In this document: positions 51,541-61,437 of the stretch, piece after piece
Numbering within the stretch: the first letter of the stretch is position 1
How the letters are laid out: every line of letters starts with the position of its first letter
DNA from: Durusdinium trenchii
Taxonomy: Eukaryota; Sar; Dinophyceae; Suessiales; Symbiodiniaceae
Assembly (NCBI GenBank): GCA_963970005.1
Contig: CAXAMN010004113.1
Coordinates: 1,115,802-1,179,801 of the forward strand
Reading direction: 5' to 3'
DNA length: 64,000 bases
Position numbers and translations under genes: made by a program
The notes under the pieces: model-generated
The model's database searches: none
Told to the model about the DNA's origin: nothing
Seen by the model: only the letters and a program-made list of their open reading frames with translations

Positions 51541-51663
51541 CATATACAGTATTATATATATATATTATCACATTTGCTATATCATAATGCCATCACATGG
51601 AAGTTGTGTCATGCGCCATGTGTTTCACATGCGAACGCCATGCACTTGGCACCCAACTGCCAG

Positions 51664-51836
51664 ACCACCGTGGGGACTACAGCTGCAGCAGCCGATGGGT
51701 GGCCCTGGGATTGGCTGTGGCCAACCACCACCACTGCTGGCTGGTGGCCATGGGACTTTCAGGAGCCCCTTCGGCTGGACCCAAGAAAAGGCATCCATTT
51801 GGATGCCAGCATTTTTGAGGCAGATGGTGCGGTAGA
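51664..51836 (+). CDS. Thr/Ala/Trp-rich exon with repeated WPW
   Basis: Acceptor CAACTGCCAG. Reads TTVGTTAAAADGWPWDWLWP, then TTTTAGWWPWDFQEPLRLD, then PRKGIHLDASIFEAD. Low-complexity linker with three W-P motifs followed by an ordinary segment. Donor taken as GATG/GTGCGG; the frame is open to 51876. Probably the same extracellular protein as 50939. Confidence 0.5.
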
Positions 51837-52136
51837 AGGGAGTTTAAGATGGCCCCATGAGCCTGGTAGTGATTGAAGTGTTTAGCTTTGCAAGAGGTGG
51901 GAAACGCAGTGCCATGTGCTGTTGTAGTGTTTGCTCAACATGTGGTTTGCACATGGATCCCTTTCGACGGTCACAGGAGCGCTCCTTTGCCATTTCTTCC
52001 CCATTTGATCCCTGGATTCGCACTGTCGACTGAGGGGGTGAACCTTCACATCCAGTATGGATAACTCATGGAACTATGTAACATATTAAGTATATTCTAG
52101 CTAGATAAAAAGACTGGTGGATTCAATTACTGGTAG

Positions 52137-52326
52137 AGCTGGAGGTCCAACGTTCGAAGGTCTGAAGATCAACTTTGATGCAACGTTAAGGCTCAACCTG
52201 GAGGATTCCACGACGGCGACGACCACCTTCGACTTGTCCACGGTGATCTACAACCACGGGACCAAATCCAACACATCTTTGGCGAGGAGGAAACGCAGGA
52301 GGAAGAGACACCTTGAGGAATTATAG
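52137..52326 (+). CDS. Candidate terminal exon with poly-basic tail
   Basis: Acceptor TACTGGTAG. Reads GGPTFEGLKINFDATLRLNL, then EDSTTATTTFDLSTVIYNHG, then SLARRKRRRKRHLEEL and TAG at 52324-52326. The KINFDATLRLNLEDS part looks like beta structure; ARRKRRRKR resembles a nuclear-localisation or membrane-proximal basic cluster. Confidence 0.55.
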
Positions 52327-52409
52327 GTACACGGTACATTCAGTTTTCAGCTAAGACTTTTGGTTCCAATAGCATTGTACAAAGAGCAAACTTCTTTGCG
52401 CAATCAAGT

Positions 52410-52611
52410 TTGGGGCAACAGTTTGTCCTTGCTTTTGCTGCTCTGTCTACTTGCAGTAGGTGTTTATTGTTTTGGTGTGTTTTCTCTCGACAACTCAGGA
52501 AAGCAAAAAGAGCACGAAGAAGGTGAAGTGGACGAAGGACCCCGCAGCTTTTACAACATTTTAGTAGAGGCATGGTGGTACGCATTCAGTTGCATTGGTT
52601 TTCTTCTGTGA
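52410..52611 (+). CDS. Possible membrane-anchor exon
   Basis: Reads NSLSLLLLLCLLAVGVYCFG, a single hydrophobic helix, then KQKEHEEGEVDEGPRSFYN and LVEAWWYAFSCIGFLL, stop. An internal TTTTCTCTCGACAACTCAG could instead be an acceptor at 52499, so the hydrophobic part may be intron. Confidence 0.35.
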
Positions 52612-52895
52612 GATGTGTTTTCCCCTGCATAGTTTTGGGTTATATAAAGATGCTCAAAAGCTTAGGATGCGCCCTTGTATGTAGGTATTTTTGATGAAAA
52701 GACATGTTGCCCCTTCAAAGGTCTAGGCATTGCTTCCTCGAGTAATAGAAGCCTGACCACATCAACCAGAACAATTCTCGAGTTTGACAACTAGCGGCTG
52801 GGGGGGTTGAGTCCGGAGCTTGGATTTGGCCATCCATTTCCTAATACTTGATGATTTGGATTTGGCCATTGCCTTCCCTGAAATCGATCGGCCAG

Positions 52896-53053
52896 ACTGG
52901 ACACCGGCAGGATACACTGGAGGATCTTGCAGCTGCAGTTGTCCGGTGGACCAAGACTTCGGAAAGTGCTATGAGCTGCCCAAAGACATGGTCTTCGGGA
53001 AATGGAACCATGGACAGGAGCTGAAGGGAAGATCGTGTTATAACTGCTGTTGA
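52896..53053 (+). CDS. Cysteine-rich terminal exon
   Basis: Acceptor GATCGGCCAG. Two bases, then WTPAGYTGGSCSCSCPVDQ, DFGKCYELPKDMVFGKW, ELKGRSCYNCC and TGA at 53051-53053. C-x-C-x-C and a C-terminal C-x2-CC. Strong composition; secreted type, family unknown. Confidence 0.6.
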
Positions 53054-53398
53054 TCGTTGATGGAAGACACGAAGAAAGTCCTGCACCACAGACGGGTGTC
53101 CTGCTTTTGAAGAGCGAGTAGGAGGGAGTGAGAGAGTGTGGTTGGCTCAAACTCTCCCAATCTCCTCGCTGGTCTGGTGGGCTGCTGTCAGCGCTCCTTT
53201 CAACCAAGAGTAACACATGAATTCAACGACCACCCCATCTTTCAAGGAGCGCTCATGAGCGCACTTCCGCAGCACTTCCGTGCCTTTTGGAGAAACCCTT
53301 TTCGTCCATGCCTTTTTCAACGCAAGGAGAAGGCCACAGCGACATCTCCCGCGATCCGAACGAAGCCTCCTGAGATCCGAACATGTGTTCCTTCCCAG

Positions 53399-53560
53399 GA
53401 GGCCTGCAACGTCTTGGGTAACGCCTACCTCTTGTCGGAGCGCAGCTGCCCTGATGTGGGCATTGTCCAGCCCTGCAAATCCAACTCCTGGGCCATCGGC
53501 GGTGGGACACACGACCTTTGCAGCCGCACCTTTTGGAACGAGGCGCCGGTGCTGGCGTGA
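53399..53560 (+). CDS. Cysteine-containing terminal exon
   Basis: Acceptor TGTTCCTTCCCAG ends 53398. Phase 0 frame EACNVLGNAYLLSERSCPDV, then GIVQPCKSNSWAIGGGTHD, LCSRTFWNEAPVLA and TGA. Four cysteines, natural composition. A GC-rich antisense frame exists but lacks splice support. Confidence 0.6.
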   Translation, partial: EACNVLGNAYLLSERSCPDVGIVQPCKSNSWAIGGGTHDLCSRTFWNEAPVLA

Positions 53561-53719
53561 CATGTGGAGACGCGACCATCCGTTTTTTGTTGTTCTGTTT
53601 TTGTTGGTTCAGCAAGCATCTTGCACATGCTGCAGTTTGCAACCTTCGGGTGAAAAAGGGAGATTCACGAGAAATCACATGGTTCTGTGGCAAGTCAACA
53701 ACTTGAGCGATGGCCGCAG

Positions 53720-53860
53720 GACATGGGCCTGAACTGCTCTCAGCTGACTTATTGCGAGCACGCCAGAGGTCACCCTGTCTATGAGGACACGCGTCGCTTG
53801 GCCACCTGCTCTTGCACCGTACTGCGGTGGAAGTGCGACTATGATCACGGCATTGTTTAG
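53720..53860 (+). CDS. Cysteine-rich terminal exon (TRRL block)
   Basis: Acceptor GGCCGCAG ends 53719. Reads DMGLNCSQLTYCEHARGHPV, then YEDTRRLATCSCTVLRWKC and DYDHGIV with TAG at 53858-53860. EDTRRL-x2-C matches EETRRL-x3-C at 4194-4355. The C-x5-C...C-x-C layout also matches 6435. Confidence 0.6.
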   Translation, partial: DMGLNCSQLTYCEHARGHPVYEDTRRLATCSCTVLRWKCDYDHGIV

Positions 53861-54032
53861 ATTGAGAGGGATGGTCAAAATGTCAACAGAAAGCAGTACT
53901 CCACATGGTGCCAGATGTTTTCAGGTGTGTGTGTGTGTGGTAATGTCTAACAATGTCTAATATGTCTTTAAAAAAAATGACATGTTTGGAACGGTGCCAC
54001 CAAGTTTGACCATCTCTCAGAAGATTTCTATT

Positions 54033-54124
54033 CCAGGAGTCGCAAAGGGGTGGTTTTTAGTCCCTAGTGAGTGGATGTTCTGGGCACCCCTAACCTCCAT
54101 GGATCGCACCCCTTTGTGACTGCT
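54033..54124. repeat. Family F inverted-repeat element, copy 4
   Basis: CCAGGAGTCGCAAAGGGGTG at the left and CACCCCTTTGTGACTGCTG at the right. Immediately followed by a pyrimidine tract and CACACAG, the acceptor of the exon at 54149, as with copy 3. Confidence 0.85.
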
Positions 54125-54148
54125 GATTTGTTTTTCTTCTCCACACAG

Positions 54149-54370
54149 GTTGAACATCTCAAAACCGGATGTCCGATGGACCGACGCTGACTGGACCTAC
54201 ACTTGGCCACCGTCCAACGAGGACTACGAGCCCTGCGATGTCAATGACACCTATTACACCCCTGGCTCGCCAGAGCTTGCACAGCACCTCTTGGTGCATT
54301 GGTCGCCTCCCAAGAAACCCAAAGAAGGAGCGGGGCCGGTGCGGGGCATGTTTCGTGGCGAAAGACATGG
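54149..54370 (+). CDS. Well-bounded exon, Trp/Tyr-rich
   Basis: Acceptor TTTTTCTTCTCCACACAG, donor CATGG/GTAAGA. Reads LNISKPDVRWTDADWTYTWP, then PSNEDYEPCDVNDTYYTPG, then SPELAQHLLVHWSPPKKPKE, GPVRGMFRGERHG. W-T-x-A-D-W-T-Y-T-W-P suggests an extracellular carbohydrate- or protein-binding segment, but no family is recognised. The family F element lies in the intron before it. Confidence 0.7.
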
Positions 54371-54837
54371 GTAAGATGAGGATATGCCTGAGTGAAAGCG
54401 AAGACAAGGATTGAGGATGCGGAAGGTTCGGCCCCGAACGTGCCAAAAGGGGGATAGTCTCAGAAGTGTCCAGTTAGTGAATGTTGAACATCTTCCGGAT
54501 CCATCCACTCAGCTCAATCCCAAGCAATTCCTTCACGCACTTGGTGAAGATGATCTATGAGCATGACAATGGCGTAAAGAAGGGTACTTTTCCTGTAGCG
54601 TTCAGTTGAATTCGGAGACTCATGGCAAATCCATGCCATGTTTAGATCTCCACATAAGAGTCCCTTCCATTCATTGCCACATGGCCGGTATGGCGTTTGA
54701 GGTCGGCTTGAAAAACCTGATGTCAACATGTGTGTTTCACATTCTCACTCTGGCAGAGCCTCTAAGTCTAAGTACCAATCTCCCCTGGCAGCGCCTGACT
54801 CATGACATCACGTCCTGCCACCACTTGGTCCCTTCAG

Positions 54838-54989
54838 GATGGCCGTGGGCTAGTCCCTGGGCTTCAATGGGACTCTTTGCTGCTGGGCTTTGTGTCATCG
54901 CCTTGCTCCTCCTCCGCGCCCGCAGAAACGGTGTTCCTCGGACGGAAGGGGCTCCTCCAAGCTCGTACCGGCCACTGGCGGGCGAATAG
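54838..54989 (+). CDS. C-terminal membrane-anchor exon
   Basis: Acceptor TGGTCCCTTCAG. Two bases, then WPWASPWASMGLFAAGLCVI, ALLLLRARRNGVPRTEGAPP, SSYRPLAGE and TAG at 54987-54989. One hydrophobic helix followed by a short basic then polar tail: a type I membrane anchor. The WPW start links it to the exons at 50939 and 51664. Likely the end of a surface protein. Confidence 0.6.
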
Positions 54990-56194
54990 CGGCGACAAAA
55001 AGGGGGCGAGGAGTACGCAGGTTTGAAAGGTGAAGCAGAACATGGAAGAAGATGGAGGAGAGGAGATTCGAACCTACCATAATTTGCAGAGTAGGCAAGT
55101 AGGCCCTGTACATTGATGTATATTATCAGATATATGATATATGTTCTTGTGCAATGTATTGCTTTGTTTGGGTGTTTTTTTTTTGCCAGGGCACTTCTTT
55201 GATTCTCCAGCCCAGCCCCACTTGATTGAAGACGCATGCCATTGGGTCTCACGTTGGAAGCCACCCAACCTGAAACGTACATGACCCAAGCAGGCAAACT
55301 CGAACTCCAACTCGAGCAAGCACAAAGATGGGAATGAACTTGCCCAAACAGACCTGGAACCTCTCCAAAAAGGCAACTGCTATGATGGTGGGCACCACGC
55401 AAAACAACAAGTGGAAAATGCTGGAACTTATGAGGAGCATTTGGACCCAGTAAGCCACTGAGCGAAAGCACTCAACATCCATTGACTTAGCAGTCGCTCA
55501 GTACTCGACATCCGTGGTCGGCCAGGGGTGTCACCCAGGGGCACTGATCGTACCAATGGGCCGGGGTGCTTGGCGTGCTTGGACTGGTCGAGTGCTTTGG
55601 CAGGATTTCTTCCAGCAGTTCAATTGAAGTCAGTGAAGCTAGGGCTTAGGGATGTTCAATGTCAATAGCATTTCAATGCCTAGTTTGGGTAACTGGGAAA
55701 GTCAAGCCTCTACGCAGTGTTACATGTTCATACATTTTGTCCGATACGTTTGTTCGGAATGTGGCTCCACAAACTGCACGTTACTACTGTGTATATAGAA
55801 CAGTAGTATATCAAACATGAGAACTTGGCGAGAGGCATAAGCGCAAGGTTGCAAAACGCACCCAGCCAGACCCCGGCAAATCCCACCCCAGCGTGTGGTC
55901 CCCTCTTTACGTGAAAGAAGCAACCAGAAGGCCAGGTGCTATCATCCTTTCATCCACACACCTGAAGTGATACTCTTATCTAGGCGGTCCTGGTGCTGTT
56001 TTGCAATATGTTGACTGTCGACCTTTCATCCTAAACATGGCTGCGCATTGGCTGGACTAATTACAGCCGAACAGATCCCATGTCAAGGACACCTAATTAG
56101 AACATGCTTCGGGCACCGCAGGCAAATCGCAGGCAACATGGAATTTGAACAACATGGAAGATCCGGAAGGAGATCATGTTTCTCATATCAACAG
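54990..56194. other. Spacer with an ambiguous hydrophobic minus frame
   Basis: The minus strand (55249-55482) can encode a hydrophobic peptide starting MDVECFRSVAYWVQ and the + strand a hydrophilic one (KHKDGNELAQTDLEPL). Neither has splice support. A B-box-like GGTTCGAATCTC on the minus strand near 55070 lacks a matching A box. Confidence 0.35.
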
Positions 56195-56260
56195 GTCCGA
56201 ACGTGCGGTTCTTCTCTCATCTCGGCGGGGCAACTGCCGCCTGCCGCTGGAGCGATCAGG
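56195..56260 (+). CDS. Small exon, unknown
   Basis: Acceptor TCATATCAACAG, donor TCAG/GTGAGC. Reads PNVRFFSHLGGATAACRWSD plus Q. Clean ends, phase 2 start. Function unknown. Confidence 0.45.
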
Positions 56261-56267
56261 GTGAGCT

Positions 56268-56600
56268 ATGTGTGAGAGGAAGACGAGGATCTTCTCGTCG
56301 GGCCGTTCCCCCGCTGTAGGGTGTTTAAATCTTCAGGTCTTGGAGCGATCTCCGGGGCCAAGTGTTCCAAGTTCCGGCAACGGCCATTCATGTTGTGATG
56401 GCAAAGCTGCATGCGGTGAATATCAAAAGAGAAAAAGGCATCCGATCTGTTTGTTTTATGATGTAAATCTATATTGTATTGGCAGTTGTTTGCATGTTGT
56501 TGCTTTCTATGTGGACGTTTGGAGATCTTTACATACTGATCATTTGGCTTTCGCCCTAGGAGCTGTAGGAACACTCAACCTCCTGGTTAGAGGTCGGTAA
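56268..56600 (+). CDS. 110-codon open frame, uncertain
   Basis: Includes LYCIGSCLHVVAFYVDVWRS and HLAFALGAVGTLNLLVRG, ending at TAA. AT-rich in the middle, and a minus frame is equally long. Possibly partly exon. Confidence 0.25.
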   Translation: MCERKTRIFSSGRSPAVGCLNLQVLERSPGPSVPSSGNGHSCCDGKAACGEYQKRKRHPICLFYDVNLYCIGSCLHVVAFYVDVWRSLHTDHLAFALGAVGTLNLLVRGR

Positions 56601-57392
56601 AACCTTGTTGGGCAAGATGAGAAAAAAACCTCAAGCTTGGGAGGCAGTCCTCGCACAATTTTCACCTCCGCACCCTCCAAGTTCTCTACCGATACCTGTG
56701 TTCCATTATGACTATATACAGTAAATGGTATACTTGGGTACTATTTATGATCCAAGTTCCCTCCGGTGTTCCTTCATTGTATTGATCGCGCGTTCCTTCG
56801 TTGACGATCGGTGTGGTGCGTCATGTGGGCCAAAATTGCTCTGCACCAAGCCAGTTGGTGTTTTTTATTGGGGGACCAAGCCAGTTGGTGTGTGGACTTT
56901 GGGCCGTTTTCGTAACGACCGAGCCGGCCATGCCTGGCATCGCTCCGAACATCCTGCGGAGATCAGACACGAGTGCTGAGAATCGCACGGGTTGTGCAGC
57001 GGTTGGTTTCGGGAACTGACTGGTTGTGCAGCGCTTGGGGATTGAAGAGAGGCCGATGGGCTAATCGGCCAGAAAACAGACGGTTTTTCGATGTTGGGGA
57101 CCTGTCAAGACATGACCGTCATCGTCGATGATGAAGTTTCGTGCATCAAGCTTCCACTTGCATGCTAGCCAGTCCGGTGGTTGATGTTCGTTGATCAAGA
57201 TAGTCAAGTCCTAACATTCCACCATAGGTGTCAGATGTGCCAGATGTTTCAGCAAACCAACTCGACAGGTCAAGGGTGTAGCCCGGTGCAAACCTCTTAA
57301 AGTCACCGACTCTTCCAGCTTGAGAAGCCCTGGTTTCCTATTTTTGTCTAAAAGCCCGCTCCTCCCTCCTCCCCTCCCTACTAGAAGCTTCC
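56601..57392. other. Spacer
   Basis: A direct duplication ACCAAGCCAGTTGGTGT occurs at about 56845 and 56876. Two open + frames near 56900-57018 are unsupported. Confidence 0.4.
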
Positions 57393-57656
57393 TTGGGAAT
57401 CGTTTCACTGGTGTCCACCAGTTTCTTTTCATGTCCCGTTGCACCAGTCTGTTATGCGGCTGCTCAGACTGTAAACTGTGGGGTGGAAGAGGCTTTGGAT
57501 CGCTCCAGGAAGGACCAGGTTGCTCAGGTCGGCTATCATCGGCATAGGTGGAGTGAGAGAAAACCTCGCCTCCTCGGTCAGGTTTTGCGAAGATTTGCGG
57601 TGTTTTTTCCCCCTGAGAAGGGCAATTGTAGATTGTCCACTTGCCTATTCATTTGA
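57393..57656 (+). CDS. Open frame, possible exon
   Basis: TVNCGVEEALDRSRKDQVAQ, then VGYHRHRWSERKPRLLGQVL: charged and helical. A second + frame (LWIAPGRTRLLRSAI) is also open, and a third has a C-x4-LLCGCSDC block after TCCACCAG. Not decided. Confidence 0.3.
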   Translation: MGIVSLVSTSFFSCPVAPVCYAAAQTVNCGVEEALDRSRKDQVAQVGYHRHRWSERKPRLLGQVLRRFAVFFPPEKGNCRLSTCLFI

Positions 57657-57684
57657 GAGCTGCGCATAGATACAGTGACTGCAG

Positions 57685-57871
57685 AGAGTTCCAACAAGAT
57701 CCCGATCTCAATGACACAGGAACTGGTGTCATGACCCAGTTCATTGTCCGGGCAAACCCTTCCAAACTATGCAATGCACACATGCAAGCAAGGTGTTGTG
57801 CTTTCACGTCCGCTTTGACCATGCTTTCGACATCTAGGTACTTCAAGGCCAAGTCAGGAATTCAGTCCCAG
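57685..57871 (+). CDS. Exon of a two-exon cysteine-containing gene
   Basis: Acceptor GTGACTGCAG ends 57684, donor TCCCAG/GTACAAG. Reads EFQQDPDLNDTGTGVMTQFI, then VRANPSKLCNAHMQARCCAF, then TSALTMLSTSRYFKAKSGIQ. It ends in phase 0 and joins the phase 0 exon at 58074. One of the best non-domain exons here. Family unknown. Confidence 0.65.
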
Positions 57872-58073
57872 GTACAAGTGTGTTTTTTGGCGGGCAGTAG
57901 AATCCAGTCACATAATTGATCACAATTGTATGGGCACAAATTGCACAGCAGCATTCAATCGGCAGAATGCATTCGAGCTTTGGGTCGACAAAACAGTTAC
58001 TGTATATACAATAATATGTATCACATTGCATAAGCTTAAGCATAATATCCATGTTGACTCTTCCACTTGCCAG

Positions 58074-58211
58074 GCTTGGCACCCCCTGCGCTTGCAAACC
58101 ACCAGCGCTTGCAGTGTCAAATGGGGGTGCCTCTTCAACATGTCCGGCCGGCGGCGGTGGAACATGACGGACCTATCGAATGAAGGGGGTCTTGCTCCAT
58201 TGGCTGGATGA
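58074..58211 (+). CDS. Terminal exon joined to 57685-57871
   Basis: Acceptor TTCCACTTGCCAG. Reads AWHPLRLQTTSACSVKWGCL, then FNMSGRRRWNMTDLSNEGG, LAPLAG and TGA. In-phase junction; C-x5-C and a basic patch. Function unknown. Confidence 0.6.
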   Translation, partial: AWHPLRLQTTSACSVKWGCLFNMSGRRRWNMTDLSNEGGLAPLAG

Positions 58212-58526
58212 GTGGCCAGACCTTTTTGGGTGGGATGCTCCATGGGCGCGGAGATTGGAGAAATGGACATTGAAAGCAGGTTGTATGGCAGCATGTGCCA
58301 CTTCCATGGTTCTGGCGAGTGAAGCTACCTATACATAGCTGTTTGCCTTGTTTCCACATGTTGACCGTCCAACAGCTGGATAAACAAACACCGCGTTGGC
58401 TCAGAAGAGTTTGGGCATGCTTCTTTGAATTGCGTGTTTGTTTTCGGGGAGGGACCTTGTGCCTTGTGGGCCAGTGGGCCAGGGCCATGGGCGGCTCAGG
58501 ATCGGGCAAGGTGTTGATTACATCAG

Positions 58527-58696
58527 GGGTTGTCTCCCCAAAAGGTAAAAATGGAAGTGGCCAATCTCAAGACCTTCTCTACAACAAGGAGATCCAATTC
58601 CATGCGCTATATCTTTGGGAAGCCAACTTGGATCATCCTTGTGTGACGAGCGACAGTTGGAGCACGCAGGATAGCTTTGACAGCGAAGTGGGGCAG
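58527..58696 (+). CDS. Exon, unknown protein
   Basis: Acceptor ATTACATCAG, donor GGGCAG/GTTTGT. Reads SPKGKNGSGQSQDLLYNKEI, then QFHALYLWEANLDHPCVTSD, then SWSTQDSFDSEVGQ. Balanced, acidic at the end. The frame is open further upstream to 58295. Confidence 0.55.
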
Positions 58697-59338
58697 GTTT
58701 GTATCTCATGTCCCAGCTTCTTTGAGTGTTTTGTGCATATTAGAGCACTTTTACAAGTTAAGGCTCACGAACCCGGGATATTTCCAGCACACTTGTAGAG
58801 TGCAAAGCTCACAGTCAGCAATAATGATTATATACGGGCTTTTTATATCTGTTCATTTGTGGGGGTGTCTAGAAAACGGAGCTCCAATAAAAGGGTGCAA
58901 ACATATATACCGTAGGATGGTTGATGTATAGTTAGGCACCTGGATACTACGTAGGATTGTTGATGTGGGCCAGATCCGTTCAACATGGTCAGAATGACAG
59001 AATGGGCACACACAGATGAATACTCAGTGGTTCGTGAGCCCCAAACTTAACTTTTCGGATCCCTTTAAGTACGCGCTTAGTGTATGAGAAGCCTATTGTG
59101 TGAAGCAATCAGCTTCAACTGCAAGCCCGTTAGCTGCTAGCAGCGCATGTGAACATGGCCAAAGGCTGTTCTCTTTGCCTTTTTTCTCAGTCCTGGTTTC
59201 GATTTGCTCGAGTCTTTGGGTGACCAGTTATTGATTCAATGCTCTTTTAGGCAGGTGGAACTATATACATCTATACATGGCAGGAACTACATATATCACC
59301 GTTACTAACGAGACAAGCAACCTTGACAACGTGTAGAG
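58697..59338. other. Spacer
   Basis: AT-rich, no exon or repeat family recognised. Confidence 0.45.
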
Positions 59339-59749
59339 ATGTCAGTCATGTGTTTGATGCCTTACTTACTGAAGTGGCTAGGGGCTAGCACAACTGAGAG
59401 AACCAATGCACAAAGGCAACTGTGGCTTTTCCCTTTCCGGTCTACGCTTTCTGAATCCTTAGATGAGGCATCTCATACATTTTCTGAGGTCTTCCTCTAC
59501 CATGTTCCAACTCACTTTAGGTCGACGATCTTCTGTTCGGCCCGAAGTATACCGGTCCAAGGGCCCCTACGTATTCGCAAGTCCGGACCACCTTCATGTT
59601 CAGGCTCAGTGGCAAAGCTTGAGAGCATCGATGCTCACCCCGAGACGCAAGTCGCAGCCGAGAACCCGATAGAACCCGATCGACGGACAAAAGACGCCGC
59701 CGTGGATGGAGGGCAGGAACCGCACGGCGGCGGCAGCCGATCATGTTAA
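59339..59749 (+). CDS. 136-codon open frame, frame uncertain
   Basis: Reads FCSARSIPVQGPLRIRKSGP and SVAKLESIDAHPETQVAAEN late on. The other two + frames also look coding in part (VYRSKGPYVFASPDHLHVQA; VDDLLFGPKYTGPRAPTY after CTTTAG). At least one exon is likely between 59520 and 59750, but which frame is unclear. Confidence 0.35.
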   Translation: MSVMCLMPYLLKWLGASTTERTNAQRQLWLFPFRSTLSESLDEASHTFSEVFLYHVPTHFRSTIFCSARSIPVQGPLRIRKSGPPSCSGSVAKLESIDAHPETQVAAENPIEPDRRTKDAAVDGGQEPHGGGSRSC

Positions 59750-60354
59750 TTCATGGCAGACACCCCTAGAAAGATAGGAACCGGAACTGGGAAGTTCTTT
59801 GGCCCATCCCCACCCAAGTTGGTTTGGGGCAAGGCTGGGTACATCTGAGTACTCTAAACACTGTAGGCACATGGCAACACTCACCCCAAATGGAGTTCTC
59901 AATGAAGAATCATGTGTTGGTCCGCTGAAAGGACTGCCCTTTCGAGTTGGAGCTTTGCAAGTGTATGGTGTCCAAGGTCTCTGTGGTTCTTCTAGGTCAG
60001 CTAGGCACATGAACTTCGGTCAATGGGTCCGCCCCAGCTTGAAAGTGTTTTCACCTATGTTCACCTTTTCTGCTGGTCCCCATGCCTTGCATGCCTTGCT
60101 GCTACTGTTCACCAAGCTTTCTCGTTCGAGCCGCGGTCCGCTCCCGTCTCCGCTCGGTCACGTGGACGAAACCCACGGCGGTGGTAGCCACCGGGACACC
60201 CCGAGCTACCAGGGGGTACCGAAAATAGGACCCCGGACAAACCAGGGGGTACCGAACGTTCGGATGGAGGAGTCGGTTACTCGGGTTCTGACACACATGG
60301 TCACCTCGGTGTTCACGGTCGGGGATCGTTGGCCGGGGGGGGGTCGGTCGGCAG

Positions 60355-60559
60355 CGCGTTGTCACTCGTGTCGCATCCAGTCGAAGTGGCCGAAGAGGCG
60401 GAGCGGCCGTGGTCGTTTCAGGCTCAAAGGATTTATGACAGAATTGGAAGGAGCAGCCTGATCCTTCATTTGGTGCTTTTGGAGCTAGACTTGAAGCGCC
60501 AGATTCATCATATTGAAACAATCTCAGACAAGGAGAACTCCTTTCTGGATCAAGTTTGA
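60355..60559 (+). CDS. Terminal exon, helical
   Basis: After GTCGGCAG: ALSLVSHPVEVAEEAERPWS, then FQAQRIYDRIGRSSLILHLV, LLELDLKRQIHHIETISDK, ENSFLDQV and TGA. Strong amphipathic helix character. A 197-codon minus frame and a 220-codon + frame overlap; this frame has the most protein-like composition. Confidence 0.5.
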
Positions 60560-60700
60560 GATCATTAGGCCATTGGGTCGCCTCGAAATTGAACGGGTTT
60601 CTTCCTGGTACCGTTTCATCACCGGAGGCCATTTGCAACAAGAGGCCTAGACTGTCTACCCTCCATCGGCCGGGCCTAGACCAGCCAGCCAGCACTAGCC

Positions 60701-60761
60701 ATGGATGAATTGGGAGGTGACTTGGCGGAGGAGCGGGCAGTTGGTGATAGTTTTTTGGCAG
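60701..60761 (+). CDS. ATG-starting first exon
   Basis: ATG in the context CTAGCCATGGATG. Reads MDELGGDLAEERAVGDSFLA plus G, then GCAG/GTTGAG. Good start context, acidic N-terminus. AG dinucleotides at about 60650 and 60680 could serve as spliced-leader acceptors (inference). Confidence 0.5.
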
Positions 60762-61020
60762 GTTGAGTTTTTATTTTGTTGGGGGGCCAGCTTGGGGTTG
60801 GGGTTGGTTTGGTTTGCATTTCTTATTGCAGGTTCACTCTGTCACGATTTGGAGTCATTCAATTTTAGTGTCTTTGTAGTTTCTCTATCAGATTTGCCAT
60901 GTTTGCAGTTGCTCACGGGTTGTCATCGTTGCCCCACCAGTTGTTCATGCCTTTCATGCTTCTTCCTATTCTCTTGCAGGTGCTTTTGGGCGGGTAGATT
61001 ACGGTAGAATCGGGATCTAG

Positions 61021-61176
61021 GGCAAGTGGTTCGAAAAGCGCCGGGGGGCTGTTGCAATTCCCGGTCTTGTGGCCCTTGCGGTCGCTGCTGCCAAGTTACT
61101 GGAGTTGTCCTTGGCACCAGGCAAAGTTACTGTTTTCTACTGTAATTACAGTAGCCCCTCTAGTTCCTTTTGGTAA
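61021..61176 (+). CDS. Terminal exon, frame not settled
   Basis: After GGGATCTAG one frame reads GKWFEKRRGAVAIPGLVALA, then VAAAKLLELSLAPGKVTVFY to TAA at 61174-61176. Another frame gives a cysteine-rich peptide (GGCCNSRSCGPCGRCCQVTG). A further AG (TTCTCTTGCAG, ending 60979) offers a small preceding exon. Either way this is probably the end of the 60701 gene. Confidence 0.45.
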   Translation, partial: GKWFEKRRGAVAIPGLVALAVAAAKLLELSLAPGKVTVFYCNYSSPSSSFW

Positions 61177-61361
61177 TTGCATTGATGTATTTGATGCTCG
61201 TCCCCCTACATGCTACCTGTAGGCATTGAATTGCGGCGATAGGTTTCACCTCACAGCACAGGGTGGTCCCTAAAACGTGGCCCAAAACATACCAGAGGGA
61301 TCCAGACGGTCGACCGCGTCACTGTATCCCAAAGATCGAAGATGCATGAAAGACGTTGTAG

Positions 61362-61437
61362 CCCTAGGGCTCCTGGCCCATCTCCTCAGGTGGTTAGACC
61401 CTGGCACCCACCCGGAGGTGGGACAGGAGCCCTAGGG
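61362..61437. repeat. Family G inverted-repeat element, copy 3
   Basis: CCCTAGGGCTCCTGGCCCAT at the left and GGTGGGACAGGAGCCCTAGG plus G at the right. The inner TGGTTAGACCCTGGCACCCA matches copy 1. Confidence 0.8.

Noticed and set aside
55040-55090. Possible tRNA on the minus strand (B-box-like GGTTCGAATCTC)
   Set aside because: No A box, no acceptor-stem pairing and no cloverleaf could be drawn. A similar GGTTCGACTCCCC at 18522 was rejected for the same reason.
54800-55471. 223-codon minus-strand frame
   Set aside because: Antisense to the membrane-anchor exon and crosses AT-rich spacer; composition changes abruptly along it.
59799-60461. 220-codon + frame
   Set aside because: Composition shifts along its length, a duplicated ACCAGGGGGTACCGAA phrase lies inside, and a better frame overlaps its end.
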